Counted from the stretch's first letter, positions 1 to 8,848 are shown. The stretch: DNA of 64,000 nucleotides from Arthrobacter sp. S39 (GCF_004320525.1 NZ_SIHX01000013.1:30190-94189); one strand, 5' to 3'. Notes: a model not told the origin generated them from the letters alone. Numbers and translations are program-made.

Positions 1-572
1 TTCACGCCGTTCGTCGCGGCGGTCACAATCAGGTTGGACCAGACGACGAACAGGATGGCGCCAAGGACGGTCCCGCCGAAGGCCAGGTCCAGCCAGGGAA
101 GGTCCCGGACCAGGGAGATTTTGGTGGAGGCGGGCGTGACGCCGTCGGCGTCCGGAAAGTTCAGGGCGAGAACGGCGAACGCGATTCCCACGGCGCCCTG
201 GCCGATGAGCTTGGCCTTGGCGTCCAGCCCCAGGCTTCGCTGTCTGGAGATCTTGATGAAATCGTCCAGGAAGCCAACCAGTCCCATGCCCACCATCAGG
301 AACAGCAGGATCAGGGCGGACGCCGAGGGGCCCGCGGACGCGGGATTCAGCATCCACATGATGAGGTGCGTCAGCCCGTAACTCAGCAGCACGGAGCCCA
401 CCACCACGGTTCCGCCCATGGTGGGCGTGCCGCGCTTGGTGTGGTGGGAGGTCGGTCCGTCATCCCGGATGAACTGGCCGTAGCTCTTACGGACCAGCAG
501 CCGGATAAAGAGCGGGGTTCCCACCAGGGCGCACAACAGGGCCAGGCCAGCGCCGATCAATAGTGCAATCAC
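1..572 (-). CDS. mraY: MraY, phospho-N-acetylmuramoyl-pentapeptide-transferase (partial, runs off left edge)
   Basis: Membrane enzyme that transfers phospho-MurNAc-pentapeptide from UDP to undecaprenyl phosphate, giving lipid I. I translated it from the reverse complement. It starts MIALLIGAGLALLCALVG and continues through the family hallmarks GPTSHHTKRGTPTMGG and LVGFLDDFIKI (Asp-Asp of the metal site), with hydrophobic segments between. The C-terminal half lies outside the window. The start is GTG at 572. Its GTGA overlaps the murF stop by 4 nt, so translation is probably coupled. It is the seventh gene of the dcw operon read leftwards. Confidence 0.93.
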   Translation of the reverse strand, partial: MIALLIGAGLALLCALVGTPLFIRLLVRKSYGQFIRDDGPTSHHTKRGTPTMGGTVVVGSVLLSYGLTHLIMWMLNPASAGPSASALILLFLMVGMGLVGFLDDFIKISRQRSLGLDAKAKLIGQGAVGIAFAVLALNFPDADGVTPASTKISLVRDLPWLDLAFGGTVLGAILFVVWSNLIVTAATNGV

Positions 573-2035
573 AGCTGCTCGCTCCCTTCAGTGGCAGGTA
601 CCGGGGTTTGTGGGGGTAATGCTATCCGATCGCCTAAGTGGCGCAGTCCCACGCTGTTGGAGGACTTAAACAGCACGAGGTCGCCGGGTTCAAGCTCGGC
701 GTTCAGCAGTTCGTAGGCCTCATCGATGGTTTCGGCAAAGCTGCATTCATCGCCCCAGGAACCTTCCTGGACGGCGGAGACGTACAGTGGCCGGGCCGCC
801 CGGCCAACAACCACCAGGCGGGAGATGTTGAGCCGCACAACCTGCGTGCCCACAATGGTGTGTTCGCGGATGGATTCGGGTCCGAGTTCGAGCATGGCGC
901 CGAGGACTGCCCAGGTGCGGCGGCCCCGGCCCAGGTCGGCGAGGGTGCGCAGGGCGGCCCGCATGGATTCGGGGTTGGCGTTGTAGGCATCGTTGATGAC
1001 GGTGACGCCGTCGGCCCGCTCGGTGCGCTCCATGCGCCAGCGGCTGGCAGCCGCCTGCGTGCTGAGTGAGGCCGCGATGTCGCGCCCCGGGACCCCCGCG
1101 GCAGCCGCGGCCGCCGCTGCGGCCAGGAGGTTGCCCACGTGGTGCGCGCCGATCAGTTTGCTGCTGACGTGCAGGTCCGGCTCGCCGGAGGGCAGGATGA
1201 GGTCGAATTCAGGGTTTCCTGCGGAGTTGGTGTCCGGGTCGACTGCCTGGACGGCAGCGCCGGGACGGCCTTCGGCGGAGTACCCCAGCACCTCGGCCTG
1301 CGTACGGCCGCGCATGGCGGCGACGCGGTCGTCGTCGAGGTTGATGATGGCGGTCCCGGTGGCGGACAGCCCTTCGAGCAGTTCGCCTTTGGCGCGTGCG
1401 ATGTTTTCGACTCCGCCGAACTCCCCCGCGTGGGCCGTACCAACACCCAGGACGACGCCGATGTCCGGCTTCACCATGTCGGCGAGGTAACGGATGTGGC
1501 CAATGCCTGTCGCCCCCATTTCAATGACCAGGAACCGGGTGGTGGCGTCCGCGCGGAAGACGGTCAGCGGCACGCCGATCTCGCCGTTATAGGAGCCCTG
1601 CGGCGCGACGGTGTTTCCCTGGCCTGCGAGGATACCGGCGAGCAGGTCCTTGGTGGTGGTCTTGCCGGCAGAACCGGTGATGCCTGCCACCGTGAATTCC
1701 TCACCGGCGGCCTGGCGGGCAGAACGGATGCGGCGCACCGCCTCAGCGGCGAGGGCGCCCATGGCCAGCACGGCGTCGGCGACAAGCACCGCGGGGTAGC
1801 GTGCCCCGTCCGGGCCGGCAACCGGCCGCTCCACCAGTGCCAGAGTTGAGCCGTTCCCGAATGCGGTGGCAACGAAGTCGTGGCCGTCCGCGTGCTCCCC
1901 CGGTTTCGCGACGTAGAGGGACCCGGGCGTGGCAACGCGTGAATCCGTGACCACGGACAGGGGGGTGATCCCGGGATCGGCGTCCAGGCGGCCGTTTGTG
2001 ATTTCGGCGATTTCCGCCGCAGTAAATGCAATCAT
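569..2035 (-). CDS. murF: MurF, UDP-MurNAc-tripeptide--D-Ala-D-Ala ligase
   Basis: Cytoplasmic ATP-dependent ligase that adds D-Ala-D-Ala to UDP-MurNAc-tripeptide. The 488-residue length is usual for the family. The N-terminal Mur ligase domain (about 1-110) is followed by the ATP-binding P-loop GSAGKTTTK near residues 121-129. The central domain includes VIEMGA and the C-terminal domain has NDAYNANPESM. The ATG start at 2035 lies 6 nt after the murE stop, and the stop overlaps the mraY GTG. Function is secure from motifs and position between murE and mraY. Confidence 0.96.
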   Translation of the reverse strand: MIAFTAAEIAEITNGRLDADPGITPLSVVTDSRVATPGSLYVAKPGEHADGHDFVATAFGNGSTLALVERPVAGPDGARYPAVLVADAVLAMGALAAEAVRRIRSARQAAGEEFTVAGITGSAGKTTTKDLLAGILAGQGNTVAPQGSYNGEIGVPLTVFRADATTRFLVIEMGATGIGHIRYLADMVKPDIGVVLGVGTAHAGEFGGVENIARAKGELLEGLSATGTAIINLDDDRVAAMRGRTQAEVLGYSAEGRPGAAVQAVDPDTNSAGNPEFDLILPSGEPDLHVSSKLIGAHHVGNLLAAAAAAAAAGVPGRDIAASLSTQAAASRWRMERTERADGVTVINDAYNANPESMRAALRTLADLGRGRRTWAVLGAMLELGPESIREHTIVGTQVVRLNISRLVVVGRAARPLYVSAVQEGSWGDECSFAETIDEAYELLNAELEPGDLVLFKSSNSVGLRHLGDRIALPPQTPVPATEGSEQL

Positions 2036-2041
2036 CTCGGT

Positions 2042-3682
2042 CTAGGACTCTATCCGGTCGTCTTGGAGAACGGTGAATCCCCTGGCTGTCAAGGCGTTCC
2101 GGAGTTCCACCCTGTCGTCGAGGGCAACGTTGACGCCCTTCACTTCCTGCCAGACCTCGTGTCCGCGGCCGGCCACGAGGATGGTGTCCTGCGGCCCGGC
2201 GAGTTCCACGGCCTGCCGGATGGCGGCGTCGCGCGGGAAGATTTCAAGGATGCGGCACGCAAGCGAAGCCTGTTCCTTCGCCTCCAGGGCCCCTGCCAGC
2301 ACGTCCGCGCGGATCGCCGCAGCGTCCTCATCGTGCGGGTCGTCGTCGGTCACGATGACGGTGTCGGCGAGGGTGGCCGCGATGGCGCCCATGGCCGGGC
2401 GCTTCCCCTGGTCCCGCTGCCCGGTGGCGCCGAACACGACGATCAGGCTGGACCCCGGCTGCGGGGACCGCACGGCTTCCAGTGCGCGCGCCAGGGCGTC
2501 GGTGTTGTGGGCAAAATCAACAACCGCGGCCGGCGACTCGGAGACCAGCTGCATGCGGCCCGGGACTGCCACGGTGAACGGATCGTGTTCATCCAGGGCG
2601 GCCTGGACTGCCGCCACGTCCACGCCGCTGGCCAGGACCATGACGGCGGCCAGGGCCGCGTTGGCCACATTGAAGCTGCCCGGGAGGCCGGTGTGGACGT
2701 TCAGGGACGCACCGCCAGGCCCGGTGAGGGTGAAGTCCGTGCCGAGTCCGCGCGCCGTCGCCGACGCGACCGTCCAGTCTGCGGGAGCCCCGGCTGATGT
2801 GGCCGCAAGGGTCGTGACCGGGATCTCCGTTGTGGAGGCAAGCTGCCGGCCCCAGGAATCGTCGACAGTCACCACTGCATGGCGGGCGCGCGGGGGCGTG
2901 AAGAGTTCGGCCTTGGTCTGGAAGTAGTCGTCCATGGTTCCGTGCAGGTCCAGGTGGTCCTGCGTGAGGTTGGTGAACCCTGCAACGTCGAAGACCACCC
3001 CGTCGACGCGCTGGAAGGACACGGCGTGTGAGGAGACTTCCATGGATGCGGCGTCCAGTCCCCGCTCCCGCATCAGTGCCAGCAGTGCGTGGACATCCGG
3101 TGACTCCGGAGTGGTCAGCAGGCTGGGAATGGGATCGCCGCCGGCCTTGATTTCAATGGTGCCGATCAGCCCTGTCTGCAGGCCCAGGGCACGCAGCAGG
3201 GCATTGATGAAGTAGGTGGTGGTTGTCTTGCCGTTGGTACCTGTGACACCGAACAGCGTGGGCTTTCCGCCGGCCGGAGGCTGGCTGCCGTAGATCATGG
3301 CGGACAGGGGCCCCACCACATTCCGCGGGCTGGCAACCACCAGGACCGGAACGGACGTGTCGGCAGAGAGCGCGAGGAGGCGTGCGCCGGCGTCGTCCGT
3401 CAGTACGGCCGCCGCCCCGGCGTCTATTGCCTGGGACACAAAGTCCGCGCCGTGCCGAGTTGCCCCGGGAAGGGCGACGTAAAGGTCGCCCGGCTCAACG
3501 GTGCGTGAGTTCAGGGAGATCCCGGTGATGGTGACCGATGCCGAGTGGCCGGGAACTGACACGCCCACGGATTCGCCGATGCTGTCCAGGCGCACCGCGG
3601 AAACGGACGTGGGCCTGAACTGCGACGTGGCGGATCCCCCGGCCGGAAAAGTATTGGCGCCGGGGGCATTGTGATCTGACAA
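2042..3682 (-). CDS. murE: MurE, UDP-MurNAc-L-Ala-D-Glu--diamino acid ligase
   Basis: Adds the third residue of the peptidoglycan stem peptide. The protein is 546 aa, with P-loop GTNGKTTT at 148-155. In the C-terminal domain the substrate-specificity loop reads DDDPHDED (446-453) rather than the DNPR found in meso-diaminopimelate enzymes. Loss of the Arg suggests L-lysine (inference), which fits the lysine-type wall of Micrococcaceae. It starts with TTG at 3682, supported by a GGAGA ribosome site 5 nt upstream. The first 40 or so residues are a poorly conserved extension. It sits 6 nt before murF. Confidence 0.93.
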   Translation of the reverse strand: MSDHNAPGANTFPAGGSATSQFRPTSVSAVRLDSIGESVGVSVPGHSASVTITGISLNSRTVEPGDLYVALPGATRHGADFVSQAIDAGAAAVLTDDAGARLLALSADTSVPVLVVASPRNVVGPLSAMIYGSQPPAGGKPTLFGVTGTNGKTTTTYFINALLRALGLQTGLIGTIEIKAGGDPIPSLLTTPESPDVHALLALMRERGLDAASMEVSSHAVSFQRVDGVVFDVAGFTNLTQDHLDLHGTMDDYFQTKAELFTPPRARHAVVTVDDSWGRQLASTTEIPVTTLAATSAGAPADWTVASATARGLGTDFTLTGPGGASLNVHTGLPGSFNVANAALAAVMVLASGVDVAAVQAALDEHDPFTVAVPGRMQLVSESPAAVVDFAHNTDALARALEAVRSPQPGSSLIVVFGATGQRDQGKRPAMGAIAATLADTVIVTDDDPHDEDAAAIRADVLAGALEAKEQASLACRILEIFPRDAAIRQAVELAGPQDTILVAGRGHEVWQEVKGVNVALDDRVELRNALTARGFTVLQDDRIES

Positions 3683-3742
3683 GAGGGTCTCCGAAAGTGC
3701 TAGTGGATCGTGCCAGCGGGCGCTGCTGGGCGTGCGGCCGTA

Positions 3743-5545
3743 CTACTTGGCGTATTGCGGCAGCCGTGCCGGTTCACCGGTGGACGGCTGGACGTTGTAG
3801 GTCCGCAGCGCCTGGCTCATGACTGACCGGAAGACCGGCCCTTGGGTAATGCCGTAGATGCTGCCCTTCGGCCGCTGCAGTACCACCTCAACAATAAACC
3901 GCGGATCGTCCATCGGCGCCATGCCCACGATGGACGCGGTGTACCCGCAGAATCCTGACTTGCCGTCGTCGCACGGCGATTCCGAGGTGCCCGTCTTGGC
4001 GCCGACCCGGTATCCGTCAATGGCTGCGTCCTTGATCTGCCCCTCGGTCACGGCGCTTTCCAGGATGTCCTGGACCTGCTGTGCGGTGTTGTCGGATACC
4101 ACTTGCCGGGGCGGCTGCTGGACTGCCTTTTCTTCGGATCCGTCCGGTGAAATGTACGAATCGATCAGGCGCGGCTGGAGCATAACGCCGTTGTTGGCGA
4201 TGGTTTGGAAGGCGCGCACTGTCTGGAGCGTTGACTGGGATACACCCTGGCCGAACAGTACGGTGTACTCCTGCCTGCCGTCCCACTGGTCCGCCGGCGT
4301 GAGGATGCCCGAGGCGGTGGAGGGAAGGCCGACGTCCGGCGCCTCCCCGATGCCGAACTTCTGCAGCCAGTCGTGCCGTTGTTCCTTGCTGAGCCGCTGG
4401 CCTGCCATGACCGTTCCCGTGTTCATGGACCAGCCAAGGATGCCGGCGAGGGTCCGCTCCTCGGTGCCGTGGGCAAACGAGTCGCTGAAGGTCTGGCCAT
4501 CCACGGTGTACGACGGCGGGAGGGTGAACGTGTCCAGCGGACTGGATTTGCCTTCCTCAATCAGCGCCGCGGCAGTGATCATCTTCTCCACGGACCCTGG
4601 CTCGTAGGCGGCCGCCACGGAGCGGACGCCGCGGTCCTTGGCTGCCACCAGGCCGGGGTTGTTGGGGTCGGGGGAATTGGTGTCGGCCATGGCGATGAGG
4701 TTGCCGGTCTTGGCGTCCATCACGATGATGATGCCCCACTCGGCGCCCAGTTTGTCCGACTGGCTCTGGATGGCCTGCTGGGCAAAGTACTGGAGGTCGG
4801 AGTTGAGCGTGAGCTTGACATCCTTGCCGTCCTCCGGGGGCGTGAGTTCGTCCAGGCCGACCGGAATCCTGAGGCCGTCGGCACCGATCTCGAAGAGCCG
4901 CTTGCCGTCTTTGCCTTTCAACAGCTCATCCTGCGTTTGCTCGATTCCCGCCTGGCCCGTGTACCCGTCCTGGAGGAAGCCAACAATGCCGCCTGCCACC
5001 GAACCGTTGGGATAGACGCGCTTGCTCACGCCCTCCGTGACGATGCCGGGGATCTGCATCTTGGAAATCCTGTCCTCAACGTCAGGCTTCAGGTCCTTGG
5101 CCACGATGTAGTAGCGGGATTCTCCGGTGACGGCCTTGCGGACGTCATCCTTGTCCATTCCGAGTGCCCCGGCCAGCTCGGAAATCCCCTGGTCGCGGGA
5201 GACATCAACGAGTTTTTCCTGGCCGTCCACGGTTTCGAGGCGCTTGAAGGTTTCCGTTTTGGTATTGACGGTCTGGTCCACCACCACGTTGTACCGGATA
5301 ACGCTGTTCGCCAGGACGGTGCCGTCAGCATCCAGGATGCTTCCACGCTCGGCCGGCAGGACAGTCTGGGTCATCCGCTTGTTCAGGGCCGCTTCGGCCA
5401 TGCCGCCGACGTCCAGCCCCTGGACCAGGAACAGCTTGCCGCCTACCACCAGGAGCAGGGTGAGCATGATGCCCAGGCCGAGGCGCAGCCGTCTGGTGGC
5501 GTTGGGCACCTTGCCGTTCTTCGACTTGCCGGTCCTCTGCGCCAC
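3743..5545 (-). CDS. ftsI: FtsI/PBP3, septal peptidoglycan D,D-transpeptidase
   Basis: Class B penicillin-binding protein that crosslinks septal peptidoglycan. It is 600 aa. A basic cytoplasmic tail (1-20) precedes a single membrane anchor (about 21-43). The PBP dimerisation domain occupies about 60-230. The transpeptidase domain has all three catalytic motifs: S318-V-E-K321 (SxxK), S373-M-N375 (SxN) and K517-T-G519 (KTG). It starts with GTG at 5545 after AAGGAA. It lies between the FtsL-like gene and murE, the classic dcw order. Confidence 0.95.
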   Translation of the reverse strand: MAQRTGKSKNGKVPNATRRLRLGLGIMLTLLLVVGGKLFLVQGLDVGGMAEAALNKRMTQTVLPAERGSILDADGTVLANSVIRYNVVVDQTVNTKTETFKRLETVDGQEKLVDVSRDQGISELAGALGMDKDDVRKAVTGESRYYIVAKDLKPDVEDRISKMQIPGIVTEGVSKRVYPNGSVAGGIVGFLQDGYTGQAGIEQTQDELLKGKDGKRLFEIGADGLRIPVGLDELTPPEDGKDVKLTLNSDLQYFAQQAIQSQSDKLGAEWGIIIVMDAKTGNLIAMADTNSPDPNNPGLVAAKDRGVRSVAAAYEPGSVEKMITAAALIEEGKSSPLDTFTLPPSYTVDGQTFSDSFAHGTEERTLAGILGWSMNTGTVMAGQRLSKEQRHDWLQKFGIGEAPDVGLPSTASGILTPADQWDGRQEYTVLFGQGVSQSTLQTVRAFQTIANNGVMLQPRLIDSYISPDGSEEKAVQQPPRQVVSDNTAQQVQDILESAVTEGQIKDAAIDGYRVGAKTGTSESPCDDGKSGFCGYTASIVGMAPMDDPRFIVEVVLQRPKGSIYGITQGPVFRSVMSQALRTYNVQPSTGEPARLPQYAK

Positions 5546-5587
5546 CCTGAATTCCTTGCTGTTTGCTGTGTTGCCTGTCAGTGCCAG

Positions 5588-6274
5588 TTACTGCCCGGGC
5601 GTCTTCTGTTCCGGTGCCGGCACGGAGCCGCCGTGGAGTTCCTTGGCCGCTGCAGGGGCTGCTGCCGGCGGATTCGCAGGGGCCTGAGCGGCAGCCTGCG
5701 CGGCCGGCGGATTTGCGGCAGGTTCTTCAGTCACCGGCTTCCGGCTGGCCAGCGGTTCCCCGGTGCTTGCCGGCGGGACCACGTTCAACTGCCCGGCAAC
5801 TGCCGGCGCCGGGATGACGGCACCGGCGTTTCCGCCCTTGACGGCCGGTGTCGCCTTGCCGGTGACCGCCAGGGTTGAAAGGTCGATCTGGCCTTTAACC
5901 GTGGATGCCACCATTCCCAGGTCTGCAGCCTTGGCCGCCAGGTTCTGGGGAGCTTCGAAGTTCTGCACCTGTTGCGTCAGATCCTGGTTTTGCTTGGTCA
6001 GCGTGCTTTGCTTGCCCCGGAGTTCCACGAGCTGGTACTGGGCGGTGGACACCGAGATGTTCAGCACCAGGACGGCCACGAGTGCGACGGCGAGCAGCGC
6101 AAAGCAGAGGACAACAAAGGGCGCGCGGCGCTTCCTGGGAGCGGTGCGCACCACCGAGAGAGGGGTGCGGGCCTTGCGGACCGGGCCGGGAGCGCCGGCG
6201 GGAGTGGGCCCAATCGCAGGCGCAGCGCTGCCGGAGACGACCGGAAAGTTCTTGGCGGCGGCTGCGGTGCTCAT
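5588..6274 (-). CDS. ftsL: FtsL-like septum-formation membrane protein
   Basis: A 228-residue bitopic membrane protein. It has a basic cytoplasmic N-terminus (to about residue 51), one transmembrane helix (about 52-73), a short heptad-like coiled-coil segment (about 76-107), and an Ala/Pro-rich tail longer than in typical FtsL. Sequence similarity to FtsL is weak in general; the call rests on this architecture and on its position between rsmH and ftsI. FtsL scaffolds FtsB/FtsQ and activates the FtsWI synthase. The ATG at 6274 overlaps the rsmH stop by 4 nt (ATGA). The same frame continues upstream of this ATG, but that part only shadows rsmH. Confidence 0.82.
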   Translation of the reverse strand: MSTAAAAKNFPVVSGSAAPAIGPTPAGAPGPVRKARTPLSVVRTAPRKRRAPFVVLCFALLAVALVAVLVLNISVSTAQYQLVELRGKQSTLTKQNQDLTQQVQNFEAPQNLAAKAADLGMVASTVKGQIDLSTLAVTGKATPAVKGGNAGAVIPAPAVAGQLNVVPPASTGEPLASRKPVTEEPAANPPAAQAAAQAPANPPAAAPAAAKELHGGSVPAPEQKTPGQ

Positions 6275-7263
6275 GCGGTTCTCCTGGTTCTGATGCGTTC
6301 CACGGCCCGCAGCCTTGCTGAGGCAGCGCGCGGGTTTTCGGCGATTTCGACGGCGGTGGGCACCTCGGTGCCCTTCGTGAGGGTCTTGAGTTCGGCTTTG
6401 TGTTCCTCCAGCTCCACCGGAAATCCGAGCGGGGCCGAGGATTTGGAGCCTGCCTGGAAGACGCCCTTGACGATTTTGTCCTCCAGCGAGTGGTAGGACA
6501 TGACCACAATCCGTCCGCCAAGTGCCGTTGCTGCGACGGCGGCGGGAACCGCCCGCTCGAGGACGTCCAGCTCTTCGTTGACTTCGATGCGGAGCGCCTG
6601 GAAGGTCCGTTTGGCGGGATGTCCGCCTGACTTGGCCGCGGCGGCCGGAACCACCGAGCGGATCTGTTCGACGAGTTCCCCGGTGGTGGCGAAAGGCTTC
6701 ACTGCGCGGGCTGCGACGATCCTGTTGGCAATGCGTCCGGCAAACTTCTCCTCGCCCCATTTGCGGATGATCCGCACGAGTTCGTCTTCGGAGTAGTTGT
6801 TGACCACATCTGCGGCGGTCTGCCCGCGGCTGGTGTCCATCCTCATGTCCAGCGGCGCGTCGAAGGAGTAGGCAAAGCCGCGTTCGCGTTCGTCAAGCTG
6901 CAGTGAGGAAACCCCGAGGTCCATCAGGATTCCGTGGACTTCACTGACACCGAGGTCGTCAAGGACATCGGCGATCTCATCGTAGACGGCGTGCACCAGG
7001 TCAGTCCGTGCGGAGAACGGCGCCAGCCGTTCGCCGGCCAGGGCCAGTGCTTCCTCGTCGCGGTCGATCCCGATCAGGTGCAGGTCCGGGAAGCGCTGCA
7101 ACATGGCTTCCGAGTGGCCGCCCATGCCGAGGGTGGCGTCGATGGCCACAGGGGTGTCTCCCCTCAGCCTCGCGGCCTCAAAGCCCGGGGCCAACAAATT
7201 GATGCACCGGTCCCGAAGGACCGGTACATGGCGTTCGGACGTCGGCTTCGGGTGATCGTTCAT
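6271..7263 (-). CDS. rsmH: RsmH (MraW), 16S rRNA (cytosine-1402-N4)-methyltransferase
   Basis: S-adenosylmethionine-dependent methyltransferase that modifies the ribosomal P-site base C1402. The N-terminus carries RHVPVLRDR and the SAM-binding IDATLGMGGHSE (about 41-52), both diagnostic. It also has LMDLGVSSLQLD and SYHSLED. I chose the start at 7263 (330 aa) because an AGGAGAGGA ribosome site precedes this ATG; an in-frame ATG seven codons upstream has no such site. It lies between mraZ and ftsL. Confidence 0.96.
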   Translation of the reverse strand: MNDHPKPTSERHVPVLRDRCINLLAPGFEAARLRGDTPVAIDATLGMGGHSEAMLQRFPDLHLIGIDRDEEALALAGERLAPFSARTDLVHAVYDEIADVLDDLGVSEVHGILMDLGVSSLQLDERERGFAYSFDAPLDMRMDTSRGQTAADVVNNYSEDELVRIIRKWGEEKFAGRIANRIVAARAVKPFATTGELVEQIRSVVPAAAAKSGGHPAKRTFQALRIEVNEELDVLERAVPAAVAATALGGRIVVMSYHSLEDKIVKGVFQAGSKSSAPLGFPVELEEHKAELKTLTKGTEVPTAVEIAENPRAASARLRAVERIRTRRTA

Positions 7264-7431
7264 GCCTTCGTCCTCTCCTGCCATGATTGCCGTGGTGTTG
7301 CTTCTTGAGCCAGATCCCCATCCGCGCCTGTCGTCCTGCCCGCCTGGCTCCGGGGAAGTGAGCCAGGTTGGCCGGCCGATGGGCGGCTGGAGATCTCGTT
7401 CAAGAAGCTTTGCGCCGTTCCATGCCGGCGA

Positions 7432-7860
7432 TCACAGAATCCCCGGAATGGCGTCGTCAGTCTCAGAGAAGGCTGTTTCCTTCTCTGCGAGGTACTCGTT
7501 CCAGGCTTGGGCGTCCCAGATCTCGGCGCGGGTTCCTGCGCCGATCACGGCCAGTTCCCTGCCGAGGCCTGCGTACTCCCGAAGCGCCGCCGGAATGGTC
7601 ACGCGCCCCTGCTTGTCAGGTACCTCGTCCGAGGCTCCAGAGAGAAAGACGCGGATGTAGTCCCGGGCCTGCTTGGAGGAGATGGGCGCCTCCCGCATTT
7701 GCTCGTGGACACGTGCAAATTCCTGCTCGCTGAAGACGTAGATGCAACGCTCCTGGCCCCTCGTGAGCACCAGGCCGCTGGCAAGTTCCTCGCGGAACTT
7801 CGCGGGGAGGATAATTCGGCCCTTTTCATCCAAACGGGGCGAGTGGGTGCCAAGAAACAC
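7432..7860 (-). CDS. mraZ: MraZ, transcriptional regulator of the dcw cluster
   Basis: A 142-residue protein with two SpoVT-AbrB-like MraZ repeats: one at the N-terminus (LDEKGRIILPAKFREEL) and one in the middle (DKQGRVTIPAALREYAGL). MraZ forms a ring oligomer that binds short direct repeats in its own promoter and represses the dcw operon. It starts with GTG at 7860 and is the first gene of the cluster. Just upstream are 10-bp-spaced GTGG repeats that overlap a good promoter (7928-7957), so autoregulation is likely. A 168-nt gap separates it from rsmH. Confidence 0.95.
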   Translation of the reverse strand: MFLGTHSPRLDEKGRIILPAKFREELASGLVLTRGQERCIYVFSEQEFARVHEQMREAPISSKQARDYIRVFLSGASDEVPDKQGRVTIPAALREYAGLGRELAVIGAGTRAEIWDAQAWNEYLAEKETAFSETDDAIPGIL

Positions 7861-7927
7861 CGGCCCACCGCCTGTCTGCTGTCAGGAACTGCACATCCCC
7901 TGTGTTGCAACTACCCTCTTATGCCCT

Positions 7928-7957
7928 CCACATTACTCCACTTTCCCCCACAGTCAA
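7928..7957 (-). promoter_or_regulatory. mraZ promoter embedded in MraZ-box repeats
   Basis: On the minus strand, -35 TTGACT (7957-7952), a 16-nt spacer and -10 TAATGT (7935-7930) make a good housekeeping promoter. Three GTGG cores lie exactly 10 bp apart (complement CCAC at 7928, 7938 and 7948), matching the direct-repeat spacing of MraZ operators. A fourth copy sits at 7980-7983. The repeats cover the promoter core, consistent with autorepression. Confidence 0.72.
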
Positions 7958-8091
7958 CGCAAGATTGGCGCAGATTCCCCCACTTTAGGGAATTGGGCCC
8001 GCAAATCCGGCGATTCCTGGGGTGGTGGAAAGTGGAGGGCTTTTTGCATGCCGAGGAGCGTCCGGGCAGCCGGTTTCAGTGCGCGGTTAAA

Positions 8092-8121
8092 GCAAAAGAC
8101 CCGCCGTGGCGGGTCTTTTGC
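8092..8121 (-). terminator. Rho-independent terminator after the DUF3040 gene
   Basis: A perfect palindrome: GCAAAAGACCCGCC, loop GT, GGCGGGTCTTTTGC. The A/T ends give a U-tract in both directions. It separates the DUF3040 transcript from the mraZ promoter. Confidence 0.8.
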
Positions 8122-8234
8122 AGGAATTACTGGTGTGGCTTACTGAATGGCCGCTTTCGCGGGGCGCATCGGAGCTGGAGCGGGGGTCAGGTGGTGCGGA
8201 ATGGAGGAGTCCGGTGGCCTGGCGGCCGGTTGGA

Positions 8235-8609
8235 TCAGGAGTCGCCGCGGCGCCGCTCGTCCCAGCGTTCCTCAAGGCTGCTCATGAAGGAACTCCTGGC
8301 TTTGCCCGGCTTCCCTGGACGGCCGCCGCTGCCGGACTTTCCGGGTGCCGAGCTGCGCATCGTCGCGAAGTAGACGCCGGCTCCCATCACCACAAATCCC
8401 AGGACGCCGACGAAGATGTTCTGGAGGGTGACGCCAACAAGCAGGAGGAAAATCCCGGCGAGGGCGCAGAGAACGCCGATCACCACATGCCGCGTGGACC
8501 ATGAGCGCCCTGGATCAGACCCCATGGAATTCGCGAATTTTGGATCGTCCTCGTGCAGCTGCTTTTCCAATTGTTCAAGCAGCTTCTGTTCGTGCTCCGA
8601 GAGCGGCAT
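8235..8609 (-). CDS. DUF3040 family small membrane protein
   Basis: A 124-residue protein starting MPLSEHEQKLLEQLEKQL, the conserved N-terminal signature of the actinobacterial DUF3040 family. Two hydrophobic helices follow (about 41-60 and 64-84), then a basic Gly/Lys/Arg-rich tail. The molecular role of the family is unknown; it is often found near the dcw cluster. The start at 8609 is supported by a near-perfect AAGGAGGT ribosome site; a GTG immediately before is too close to that site. Confidence 0.85.
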   Translation of the reverse strand: MPLSEHEQKLLEQLEKQLHEDDPKFANSMGSDPGRSWSTRHVVIGVLCALAGIFLLLVGVTLQNIFVGVLGFVVMGAGVYFATMRSSAPGKSGSGGRPGKPGKARSSFMSSLEERWDERRRGDS

Positions 8610-8743
8610 CACGACCTCCTTAAGTAGGCCAACGTCCGGGCTGGGCCCAGCCAGTACTTCTGCTCCGATAACGACCGGACTCCCGTACGAGTTCCCGCAC
8701 CGCCGTCACTGGCGGAACGGGAGCGGTATGTCCAGTCGTTCGA

Positions 8744-8769
8744 AAACTATGTATATATAAGGATAGTTT
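8744..8769. promoter_or_regulatory. AT-rich inverted repeat between DUF3040 and dinB
   Basis: AAACTAT (8744-8750) and ATAGTTT (8763-8769) form a 7-bp dyad around an AT-rich core containing TATATATAA, in an otherwise GC-rich gap. It resembles an operator over a -10 region, probably for the DUF3040 gene about 135 nt away. No regulator can be named. Confidence 0.35.
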
Positions 8770-8848
8770 GTCGAGAGCCGTTCTGAAAGACAGCAATGAC
8801 TTTCGTCAAGGGGCTCGACGACGGAAAAGACGCAGCAGGGGGCAGGAA

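Larger units (their letters stand above)
7861..8234. other. Non-coding region upstream of mraZ
   Basis: A 374-nt stretch without a convincing gene. From left to right it holds the mraZ leader, the MraZ repeats with their promoter (7928-7957), a further GTGG repeat on the minus strand (7980-7983), two on the plus strand (8022-8035), and a hairpin terminator (8092-8121) ending the DUF3040 transcript. Confidence 0.7.

Noticed and set aside
4373..5878. A 501-residue plus-strand frame opposite ftsI and ftsL
   Set aside because: Shadow frame; no start signal, and it spans the intergenic gap between two well-defined genes on the other strand.
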